DNA of 5,613 nucleotides from an uncultured Ventosimonas sp. Lineage in GTDB: Bacteria > Pseudomonadota > Gammaproteobacteria > Pseudomonadales > Pseudomonadaceae. Every line of letters begins with the position of its first letter. Within the stretch, counting starts at the first letter, position 1. Below are positions 1-5,613 of this stretch, piece after piece. The position numbers were made by a program, and so were the translations under genes. The stretch is taken from positions 1-5,613 of the forward strand of contig CALYQH010000097.1 of NCBI GenBank assembly GCA_945283395.1, read 5' to 3'. A model generated the notes under the pieces. The model worked only from the letters and a program-made list of their open reading frames with translations, made no database searches and was not told the DNA's origin.

Positions 1-524
<524 letters not shown>

Positions 525-544
525 ACTAACTTCAGGACCATTCA

Positions 545-584
545 ATAAAGCCAGCTATACCTTATGTGCTGGCTTTATATTTAT
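545..584 (+). terminator. Intrinsic terminator of eno
   Basis: A perfect 11-bp inverted repeat, ATAAAGCCAGC (545-555) and GCTGGCTTTAT (568-578), encloses a 12-nt loop and begins 20 nt after the eno stop codon. The right arm runs into a T-rich stretch (TTTATATTTATT). Read on the minus strand, the hairpin is not followed by a comparable T tract, so it should act mainly on eno transcripts. Confidence 0.85.
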
Positions 585-865
585 TAACAATCGCTTTTGC
601 TACTTTCAATTTTAATGCTCGAGCAACTCAACCATTACCCATTTGCTATTTAGCTGCCGCCCATTAGCTAACTAGTGGCCATTTAGGGAATAGATAGGAA
701 AGGTCACATTATGATGAGACGCTCCCACTAAGGCCAATGATTATGCTACTATTCGAATGAATTAGTTGTATATTATTAGATCCACCTTGATCCTTTATTT
801 ATTTAATATGTTATCAACATATCCCTATCGAAAGGGCCTGTTAATTTTATTAACATTATCGTTTT
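585..865. other. Gene-free convergent intergenic region with a repeat-rich, more G+C-rich island
   Basis: No convincing gene is present on either strand; the longest start-to-stop frames I could trace are about a dozen codons. The stretch 615-740 is visibly richer in G+C than the AT-rich flanks. It contains CCATT repeated at 632, 639, 661 and 679, an imperfect 22-bp direct repeat (638-659 and 660-681), and an imperfect inverted repeat with arms 676-689 and 723-736. The right part (740-865) is again AT-rich and holds three small hairpins next to the traB stop codon. The island could be a decayed element, a short structured RNA or neutral sequence; nothing here decides between these. Confidence 0.5.
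806..854 (-). terminator. Possible hairpin cluster downstream of the TraB/GumN gene
   Basis: Three short inverted repeats lie directly downstream of the minus-strand stop codon: GTTAAT/ATTAAC (840-854, loop TTT), CCCT/AGGG (823-836) and ATATGTT/AACATAT (806-822, loop ATC). None has a proper T tract on the minus strand, and the stems are short or AT-only. This is therefore at best a weak terminator or an RNA end stabiliser for the ppx-traB transcript. Confidence 0.3.
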
Positions 866-1738
866 TTAATTAGCTTCAACTTGATAATAAGAAATGCTAT
901 AACCTCTTGCAGCTAATAAATTCAATACACTCTCATCGCCAATTAAATGCATGTCCCCTACAACCACTAAAGTTAGTTTATTAGTATCTGCAAATTTTTC
1001 TATTTGACTTAGCCATGCTTTATTACGCTTAACTAACAAGTTTTGATAAAACTTGTTCATACTGATACTATTACTATAGTCATTGATCTGGGCAAGCATA
1101 GTAGTTGTTTCACCTGCATATATTTGCTTAACCAAAATATCCAAAGCTAAGTTTTTATTTTCAAGCTCCTTTAACATTTCTTCTATAAGCACATTAGGGT
1201 TAATTTGTTTTAATGTAGCCAACGCTGCTAATTGTTGTTCAATAGTTTCTAACCCAACTATTTCTTTACCTTCGGCTTTTGCTTTATCATAAAGTATTCT
1301 ATCTATACCCGCTTGATATCCCTGCTGTTGCCAAATCATCACAGGTAACGAAAGACTCATAAAAGCGGCATCAAATCTAGTTAGCTGGATAGGTATATTA
1401 TATTTTCGCATAACTGCTTGCAGCCTTTGCCAGACATCCGCTCTGAGGGTTTTATCGAGCGTTGTTCCGTGCAATTGAAATTGTAGCGCCATCTGACTTG
1501 CAACGGTTATTGAATCTAATTCAACTAAATCTACCTCGAAAGCTATTCTGCTCGACACTTTAAAGGCTTGTAAATATTCTGCTGGTAATGGTAATTGAGA
1601 TGGATGTAATAAATGAATACTGCCTGCTAAAATGACCTTTTTTCCCTCTTTTTCAGCAAGCCAAACACTACTTTTAGCATAACTAAACGAAGAAATAATG
1701 ATTAATAGTATTAATAGTAGTGCTTTAAATTTTTTCAT
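866..1738 (-). CDS. Secreted TraB/GumN-family protein
   Basis: The product is 290 residues and belongs to the TraB/GumN (Tiki-like) family, whose members are proposed metal-dependent hydrolases or proteases; the substrate of the bacterial secreted forms is not known. Residues 1-21 look like a Sec signal peptide: a lysine-rich start (MKKFK), a hydrophobic core of leucines and isoleucines, and a likely cut after SYA at 21, so the protein should act in the periplasm or envelope. Family motifs appear in order: AGSIHLL (38-44), FEVD with a conserved Glu (67-70), GIDR..Y.KA...GKEIVGLET..QL (144-170), KRN.AW (237-242) and VVGDMHLIGDESVLNLLAARGY (259-280). The two GxxH motifs (His42 and His264) are intact. 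I chose ATG 1736-1738 because AGG lies 7 nt upstream and the signal peptide then starts normally; a TTG at 1754-1756 would add six residues (MIIGFA) and overlap the ppx stop. The ATG lies 14 nt after that stop, so cotranscription and probably coupled translation with ppx are likely. Confidence 0.88.
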   Translation of the reverse strand: MKKFKALLLILLIIISSFSYAKSSVWLAEKEGKKVILAGSIHLLHPSQLPLPAEYLQAFKVSSRIAFEVDLVELDSITVASQMALQFQLHGTTLDKTLRADVWQRLQAVMRKYNIPIQLTRFDAAFMSLSLPVMIWQQQGYQAGIDRILYDKAKAEGKEIVGLETIEQQLAALATLKQINPNVLIEEMLKELENKNLALDILVKQIYAGETTTMLAQINDYSNSISMNKFYQNLLVKRNKAWLSQIEKFADTNKLTLVVVGDMHLIGDESVLNLLAARGYSISYYQVEAN

Positions 1739-1752
1739 GGCAAAACCTATTA

Positions 1753-3255
1753 TCAAAAGACTTCTAGTTCATATCCTATGCGTTTTAGCCAAATCGCTTC
1801 TTGGCAAAAATCAGCTTGCGTTAGAGGGTTACTTTCTAACCATCCTTGAGGAAAACGTATCTCTAGCTTTTTAGGTTTGGCAGTTAGTTTTACCTCAAGC
1901 TCACGCTGATTACTACGGATATGATGAAATAAAATAGCAAATCTCAATAAAATACATAATCTAATAAGCTGTTCACTATGCTCGGTAGCTTCTTCAAACT
2001 TATCCTTGGGTATATTCCTTCTATGTCCTCTCACCAGCATTGCCAACTCCTGTTGTTCTTGTCGAGAAAATCCTGATAATTCTGAATATTCCAATAAATA
2101 AGCACTATGTTTATGATATTGATAATGGGCAATATCTAGGCCTATCTCATAAACCTTAGCGCCCCAATTTAACAGTTCTGCATACCAATCATCTTCTAGT
2201 AACCAATCTTTTGCCACTTGGCTAAGTGCTTCTAATGCTTTAGCCGAAACTCTGGCGGCCTGCTCTGTATCTACATGATAACGTTCTTGTAAAGACAACA
2301 TTGTTCTTTCTCTAACATCTTCATGTTGGTAGCGACCTAGTTGATCATATAAGACACCTTCTCTAAGTGCCCCTTCTGAATAACTCATCTTATCCAAATC
2401 TAATGCATCAAAAATTGCTTCTAATATGGCTAATCCTGGTGGCAAAATAGCCTTTCTATCATTTTTGATTCCTTCAATATCTAATTTTTCTACATCACCT
2501 AATTTTAATATTTTTTGTTTTAACCAAGTGATTCCCTCCCTACAAATCTCAGCATCAGAACTAGCATACCCTGCCGCTTTACAAGCATTAGCTATAGCCT
2601 TGATAGTACCTGATGAGCCTACAACCTCTTGCCAACCTAATTTTTGTAATGATTGCTCTATAGCCATTAATTCTAAACGTGCTGCGGTATAAGCTTGAGC
2701 ATATCTGTTAGCCGTTAGTTTTTCACCAGCAAAATATTTTCTATGATAGCTTACGCAACCCATTTGTTGGCTTTCTAAAAGCAATGGATCAAAATTTTGG
2801 CCTATTATAAATTCTGTGCTACCACCGCCTATATCCACTACTAAGCGCTTATTTTTAGAGGTTCTTAAGGTATTAGACACCCCTAAATAAATTAATCTAG
2901 CCTCTTCCCTGCCTGAAATAATCTCTACTGGATGCTTTAATATTTCTTCAGCTTTTTTGATAAATTCTTTTCGATTTCTAGCCTCTCTGAGGGCATTAGT
3001 TCCTACAACTCTTACACTCTCTTCCGGCATATTTTCAACTATTTGGGCAAAACGCTTTAAACACTTATAGCCTCTCTCCATAGCGGCTTCGTCTAAACGT
3101 AAATCCTCTGTTATGCCTGCTGCTAATTGTACCTTTTCACCTAATTGTTCTAACACCTTAATATTATCATTGTCTACTCTGGCTACTAACATATGAAAAC
3201 TATTAGACCCTAGATCAATAGTAGCAATAACAGAATGAACATTATCAGCCGTCAT
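1753..3255 (-). CDS. ppx: Exopolyphosphatase (Ppx/GppA family)
   Basis: This 500-residue protein is an exopolyphosphatase of the ASKHA Ppx/GppA family. Such enzymes release orthophosphate processively from the ends of polyphosphate, and some also hydrolyse pppGpp. The N-terminal actin-like half carries the phosphate-binding loop DLGSNSFHM (14-22), [11 protein letters not shown] (84-94), [14 protein letters not shown] (113-126; Glu118 matches the catalytic Glu121 of E. coli Ppx by my alignment), [14 protein letters not shown] (139-152) and VGSSGTIKA (212-220). The C-terminal half has the HD-type helical region, including [29 protein letters not shown] (369-397) and [14 protein letters not shown] (407-420). 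Length and sequence match pseudomonad Ppx closely, and the full-length C-terminal part favours Ppx over short Ppx-like proteins. ATG 3253-3255 places the protein start where the family starts; an AAGAAG sequence a few bases upstream is a modest ribosome site. It is the first gene of a pair with the TraB/GumN gene and is divergent from rlmJ. No Pho-box-like tandem repeat is visible upstream. Confidence 0.96.
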   Translation of the reverse strand: MTADNVHSVIATIDLGSNSFHMLVARVDNDNIKVLEQLGEKVQLAAGITEDLRLDEAAMERGYKCLKRFAQIVENMPEESVRVVGTNALREARNRKEFIKKAEEILKHPVEIISGREEARLIYLGVSNTLRTSKNKRLVVDIGGGSTEFIIGQNFDPLLLESQQMGCVSYHRKYFAGEKLTANRYAQAYTAARLELMAIEQSLQKLGWQEVVGSSGTIKAIANACKAAGYASSDAEICREGITWLKQKILKLGDVEKLDIEGIKNDRKAILPPGLAILEAIFDALDLDKMSYSEGALREGVLYDQLGRYQHEDVRERTMLSLQERYHVDTEQAARVSAKALEALSQVAKDWLLEDDWYAELLNWGAKVYEIGLDIAHYQYHKHSAYLLEYSELSGFSRQEQQELAMLVRGHRRNIPKDKFEEATEHSEQLIRLCILLRFAILFHHIRSNQRELEVKLTAKPKKLEIRFPQGWLESNPLTQADFCQEAIWLKRIGYELEVF

Positions 3256-3282
3256 AGATTAACTTCTTGTCTGCAATTAATA

Positions 3283-3319
3283 GAAATAGGTATATATTTT
3301 AAAGTGTCAACATGTTCAA
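3283..3319 (-). promoter_or_regulatory. Candidate sigma-70 promoter of ppx
   Basis: On the minus strand a perfect -35 hexamer TTGACA (3310-3305) is followed after 16 nt by TATTTC (3288-3283), a poor -10. An overlapping alternative is TTGAAC (3319-3314), a 17-nt spacer and TATATA (3296-3291). Either would give a leader of about 20-30 nt before the ppx ATG. The 8-bp palindrome AACATGTT (3309-3316) overlaps both -35 elements and could be an operator half-pair. Because the region is so AT-rich, the -10 assignment is uncertain. Confidence 0.45.
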
Positions 3320-3335
3320 TAACAGGAAAATATTA

Positions 3336-3363
3336 TTAAAACAATATTTGTCAGCTTTATAAA
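3336..3363 (+). promoter_or_regulatory. Candidate promoter of rlmJ
   Basis: TTAAAA (3336-3341; four of six -35 positions) and TATAAA (3358-3363; five of six -10 positions) are separated by 16 nt. Transcription would begin near 3370 and give an untranslated leader of about 65 nt. Many TATAAT-like strings occur by chance in this AT-rich divergent region, so this is only the best of several candidates. Confidence 0.3.
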
Positions 3364-3436
3364 ATATATTGTAACCTGTTATTTTGAAAATCACCTATTG
3401 TAAATAATAGTTTTTTTGCTCTATTGGAAAATGTCT

Positions 3437-4282
3437 ATGAATTATCGCCATGCATTTCATGCAGGAAACCATGCTGATGTATTTAAGCATTTAGTGCTTA
3501 CTAACCTTATTAATTTAATGAGCCACAAAGCAACTGCTTTTGCCTATCTAGATACTCATGCAGGGGTAGGTCTATACGACTTATACGGAAATGAAGCAAA
3601 ACGCACAGGGGAATGGTTAACAGGCATAAAATTATTATTAGACCAACCTAATCACCCTGCCTTTGTAGCATCTTACGTAGAGGTCATACATGCGTTAAAT
3701 CCCCAACAACAGCTACGTTATTACCCAGGCTCGCCTCTTTTAGCTCAAAGACTTATGCGCTCACAAGATAAACTTATATTAAATGAGCTACACCCTCAAG
3801 ACCTACAATTATTAAAACAACTTTTTAAAGAGGATCATCGCATTAGTATTCATAACCAAAATGGCTGGTTATTAGCAAAAGCATTATTTCCTCTAGCCGA
3901 AAAAAGAGCTCTTATTCTCATAGATTCTCCTTTTGAAAAAACAGATGATTTTGCACAATGCCTGAATGCCTTGACAGAAATAACGAAAAGAATGCGTCAA
4001 GCAGTGGTAGCTGTATGGTATCCCATTAAGAAGAAAGAAGATCTTAAAGGGTTTTACCTTAATGTAACACGCATTAAAAGCATACCTAAATTATTAAAAG
4101 TTGAAATGCTCATGCAAGCGGCAGATAATAACTTAGGCTTGAATGGTTCAGGAATGGTTATTGCGAATCCTCCTTGGAAACTAGAGGTAGAATTGGTTAA
4201 TTTGTTAAATTACCTTAAGCAAATATTAGCACCAAATACTGGCAAATACTCAATTGATTGGCTAATAGCTGAAAAAAGCTAA
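3437..4282 (+). CDS. rlmJ: 23S rRNA (adenine(2030)-N6)-methyltransferase RlmJ
   Basis: The product is 281 residues, against about 280 in E. coli, and belongs to the RlmJ (former YhiR/DUF519) family of SAM-dependent enzymes that methylate A2030 of 23S rRNA during ribosome assembly in the cytoplasm. The start MNYRHAFHAGNHADVFKH is the family hallmark; Lys17 and His18 fall in its conserved N-terminal block. Further motifs are YLDTHAGVG (37-45, SAM motif I), RTGEW (56-60), LRYYPGSPLLA (93-103), NELHP (116-120), LILIDSPFE (159-167, motif IV), VWYP (193-196) and SGMVIANPPWKLE (238-250). Motif IV reads DSPF, where RlmJ proteins I know have DPPY; Asp163 itself, the expected catalytic Asp, is kept. 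ATG 3437 was chosen because the family begins at this Met and GGA lies 8 nt upstream. A TTG at 3416 and an ATG at 3431 are in frame but would place the ribosome site wrongly. The gene is divergent from ppx and probably monocistronic or loosely linked to the next gene, 106 nt on. Confidence 0.95.
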   Translation: MNYRHAFHAGNHADVFKHLVLTNLINLMSHKATAFAYLDTHAGVGLYDLYGNEAKRTGEWLTGIKLLLDQPNHPAFVASYVEVIHALNPQQQLRYYPGSPLLAQRLMRSQDKLILNELHPQDLQLLKQLFKEDHRISIHNQNGWLLAKALFPLAEKRALILIDSPFEKTDDFAQCLNALTEITKRMRQAVVAVWYPIKKKEDLKGFYLNVTRIKSIPKLLKVEMLMQAADNNLGLNGSGMVIANPPWKLEVELVNLLNYLKQILAPNTGKYSIDWLIAEKS

Positions 4283-4284
4283 TG

Positions 4285-4319
4285 ACTATTTTTTATAATA
4301 GTTGCTATTATTTATTAAT
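4285..4319 (+). terminator. Weak terminator-like hairpins after rlmJ
   Basis: Immediately after the rlmJ stop codon, ACTATT (4285-4290) can pair with AATAGT (4297-4302). Alternatively AATAG (4297-4301) can pair with CTATT (4305-4309), followed by a T-rich run. The stems are AT-dominated and short, so termination may be inefficient. Confidence 0.3.
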
Positions 4320-4321
4320 TT

Positions 4322-4351
4322 TTGACTTTAAACACTATTAAACATTTTAAA
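4322..4351 (+). promoter_or_regulatory. Candidate promoter of the DUF4124 gene
   Basis: TTGACT (4322-4327) matches five of six -35 positions. After 18 nt comes TTTAAA (4346-4351), matching four of six -10 positions. The implied leader is roughly 30 nt before the ATG pair at 4389/4392. The -35 is convincing and the -10 is weak. Confidence 0.35.
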
Positions 4352-4388
4352 AACATGTAAAGTAACTAATCATTTTATCCTAAAGAAC

Positions 4389-4982
4389 ATGATGATCTCT
4401 ATCAAAAAACCATTTTTATTATTCTTACCTTTGTTACTATTAGCTCTTATGTTATCAAATAGTTATGCAATTGCCGATAACGCCGTTAAACTTTATAAAT
4501 GGAAGGATACCGAAGATCAGTGGCATTACTCAAAATTACCTCCAGACCCTGCAAATAAAAAAGTTACGCCAACCAATTTAGAAGTAGCTAAAGATGGCAA
4601 AAATATCATTTTTGAAAAAAAAACCGATACCTCTATAACTAGTAAAACAGAGACACCACAACTAACTCAACAACAGCAAGAGGCTCAATTAAGAGAAAAT
4701 TGCCGTAATACTCAAAAAGAAATGATGAGTACCGCTAATTATTATCGTAAAACCTTAGATCAGAAACTTCAGGAAAAAGCCATTACTTTTGATCAGTATA
4801 ATAAAGAAACCCTTGCTATTGTTAAACTAGAAGAAATAGGCGGCGATATTAACTTTTTCGATTATTGTTTGGTAGGTTTTATCAAAAATCCTCAGTATAA
4901 AACGGTGGCAGATTGTATTCTAGCTTCTGAAACAGAAGAAAATCGTATCAGCTGTTTACAACAATTACCGCCAACAGAATGA
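4389..4982 (+). CDS. Secreted DUF4124-domain protein of unknown function
   Basis: This 197-residue protein has no assigned function. Residues 1-29 form a probable Sec signal peptide: Lys6-Lys7, a long leucine-rich core, then SYA or AIA as cleavage site, leaving mature protein from about residue 28 or 30. Just after it, LYKWKDTEDQWHYSKLPP (35-52) is a typical DUF4124 segment, a short periplasmic beta-rich module common in gammaproteobacteria in which a 'YKW.D..G..HYSD.PP'-like pattern recurs. The middle (55-103) is polar and low-complexity, with a Gln run QQQQ (94-97), and is probably a linker. The C-terminal part (104-197) is predicted helical and contains all four cysteines (105, 160, 176, 189), enough for two disulfides in the periplasm. 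Two tandem ATGs (4389 and 4392) are possible starts; the second sits at a slightly better distance from the weak AAGAA ribosome site. An A9 run at 4615-4623 lies inside the coding region. It is 62 nt upstream of cpdA with no terminator between. Confidence 0.8.
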   Translation: MMISIKKPFLLFLPLLLLALMLSNSYAIADNAVKLYKWKDTEDQWHYSKLPPDPANKKVTPTNLEVAKDGKNIIFEKKTDTSITSKTETPQLTQQQQEAQLRENCRNTQKEMMSTANYYRKTLDQKLQEKAITFDQYNKETLAIVKLEEIGGDINFFDYCLVGFIKNPQYKTVADCILASETEENRISCLQQLPPTE

Positions 4983-5006
4983 ACTATTATTCTCTGGTTA
5001 ATAAGT

Positions 5007-5012
5007 TATAAT
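5007..5012 (+). promoter_or_regulatory. Candidate -10 element of cpdA
   Basis: A perfect TATAAT lies 32 nt before the cpdA TTG start, and transcription from it would begin near 5019. No good -35 is visible at 16-18 nt upstream, and the element is not preceded by an extended -10 TG. It could be a weak or activator-dependent promoter, or a chance match; cpdA may instead be read through from the DUF4124 gene. Confidence 0.35.
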
Positions 5013-5044
5013 GAGTAAAACAGCCCTTATTTGAGATATTTATT

Positions 5045-5613
5045 TTGACAACTACTACTGCTTATGATGATGATTATCTACTTTGTGTACAACTAACAGA
5101 TGTTCATCTTTTTGCTGACCCTCAGCAAAAACTATTAGGTATTCCTACTGCGCAAAGTCTCGAACAAGTTATTGAGTTGATTAATATTGAACATCCCAAG
5201 CTAGATCTAGTCATAGTAACAGGTGATATCTCACAAGATGGTAGTTTTGAATCCTATCGATTGTTTCAACAACAGCTCAGCAAAATTAATGCCCATTCTC
5301 TCTGGACTGCTGGTAATCATGATGATTTCTCCGTCATTAGCGAACGAGCAGACTTTCAACCCCATTTAGCAATCCAATACGATCTTGGCCAAAAATGGCG
5401 GGTTCATATGCTCAACTCACAAGTAATAGGAGAGAACTATGGCAAATTATCAAAAACACAGCTTGAAGATTTATTAGCTTCCTTTCAATCAACCGATAGA
5501 TACCATTTGATAGGTATTCATCATCCTGCTTTTGCCACTAGTGCGCTATGGTTAAATGATATCAGACTGCAAGAATCTTGGGACTTTTTAGATTGCTTAG
5601 AATTCTTTTTAAA
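5045..5613 (+). CDS. cpdA: 3',5'-cyclic-AMP phosphodiesterase CpdA, 5' part only
   Basis: The reading frame is open to the right edge (189 full codons plus two bases of about 270 expected). It encodes a class III cAMP phosphodiesterase, a calcineurin-like metallophosphoesterase that hydrolyses cAMP to AMP in the cytoplasm and so limits CRP/Vfr signalling. Metal-site motifs appear in order: QLTDVHLFA (16-24, the D-x-H pair Asp19 and His21), VTGDISQDGS (58-67, Asp61), TAGNHDD (88-94, Asn91 and His92) and IHHPAF (158-163). The later GHxH motif lies beyond the window. Other CpdA-like features are KLLGIPT (29-35) and MLNSQVIGENYGKLS (122-136). No ATG or GTG is available in frame between the upstream stop (TGA 5012-5014) and the D-x-H motif. 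TTG at 5045, with GAG 9 nt upstream, gives an N-terminus of the right length for pseudomonad CpdA. Lack of a clear ORF end within the window is the only incompleteness; no lesion is visible. Confidence 0.93.
   Translation, partial: MTTTTAYDDDYLLCVQLTDVHLFADPQQKLLGIPTAQSLEQVIELINIEHPKLDLVIVTGDISQDGSFESYRLFQQQLSKINAHSLWTAGNHDDFSVISERADFQPHLAIQYDLGQKWRVHMLNSQVIGENYGKLSKTQLEDLLASFQSTDRYHLIGIHHPAFATSALWLNDIRLQESWDFLDCLEFFL

Noticed and set aside
545..584. The eno hairpin as a bidirectional terminator also serving traB
   Set aside because: On the minus strand the stem is not followed by a T tract, and it lies about 290 bp beyond the traB stop.
615..653. A 12-codon frame (MLEQLNHYPFAI) in the intergenic region after eno
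   Set aside because: It is too short to support from sequence alone, has no convincing ribosome site, and lies beyond the eno terminator with no clear promoter.
1083..1292. A 69-codon plus-strand open frame
   Set aside because: It lies wholly antisense to the well-supported TraB/GumN gene, has no family resemblance and no ribosome site; it is a shadow of that gene.
1739..1756. TTG start for the TraB/GumN gene, six residues upstream
   Set aside because: It would put MIIGFA before a normal signal peptide start; the ATG at 1736-1738 has an AGG at good spacing.
2426..2692. An 88-codon plus-strand open frame
   Set aside because: It is antisense to conserved Ppx coding sequence and reads as low-quality, serine- and proline-scattered peptide; a shadow frame.
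3416..3436. TTG 3416 or ATG 3431 as rlmJ start
   Set aside because: RlmJ proteins begin at the Met directly before the (N/S)YRH.FHAGNHADV block; the GGA at 3426-3428 is well placed for ATG 3437 but too close to ATG 3431.
3256..3436. Pho box upstream of ppx
   Set aside because: I looked for tandem CTGTCAT-like heptamers at 11-nt spacing and found only an isolated TGTCA, so phosphate control by PhoB is not supported.

Overview
The window comes from an AT-rich gammaproteobacterium. Four of the six genes (eno, ppx, rlmJ, cpdA) are core housekeeping genes whose products closely resemble pseudomonad versions as I remember them. Examples are the enolase tail [18 protein letters not shown], the 500-residue Ppx with its C-terminal HD region, and the CpdA opening VQLTD.HLFA. 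Together with the low G+C this suggests a reduced or host-associated Pseudomonadaceae-like lineage (an insect-gut type such as Entomomonas is one candidate). That placement is inference from remembered family sequences, not from a search.

Layout from left to right. Positions 1-524 hold the 3' part of eno (enolase, + strand), followed by a strong intrinsic terminator at 545-584. A gene-free stretch of about 340 bp (525-865) then separates eno from a convergent minus-strand pair. Ppx (exopolyphosphatase) is transcribed first, from 3255 down to 1753. After a 14-nt gap comes a secreted TraB/GumN-family protein (1738 down to 866). The 181-bp region 3256-3436 is a divergent promoter region. From it rlmJ (23S rRNA m6A2030 methyltransferase, 3437-4282) runs on the + strand, followed by a secreted DUF4124-type protein of unknown function (4389-4982). 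Last comes the 5' part of cpdA (class III cAMP phosphodiesterase, from a TTG at 5045), which is cut by the right edge.

The genes span glycolysis, polyphosphate and (p)ppGpp-linked phosphate metabolism, rRNA modification, cAMP breakdown and two envelope or periplasmic proteins. The only clear operon is ppx-traB. I see no mobile elements, CRISPR arrays, tRNA or rRNA genes, and no sign of a novel multi-gene system. The points most worth a second look are the altered DPPY-type catalytic motif (DSPF) in RlmJ, the tight ppx-traB coupling, the four-cysteine DUF4124 protein, and a small repeat-rich, more G+C-rich island between eno and traB.
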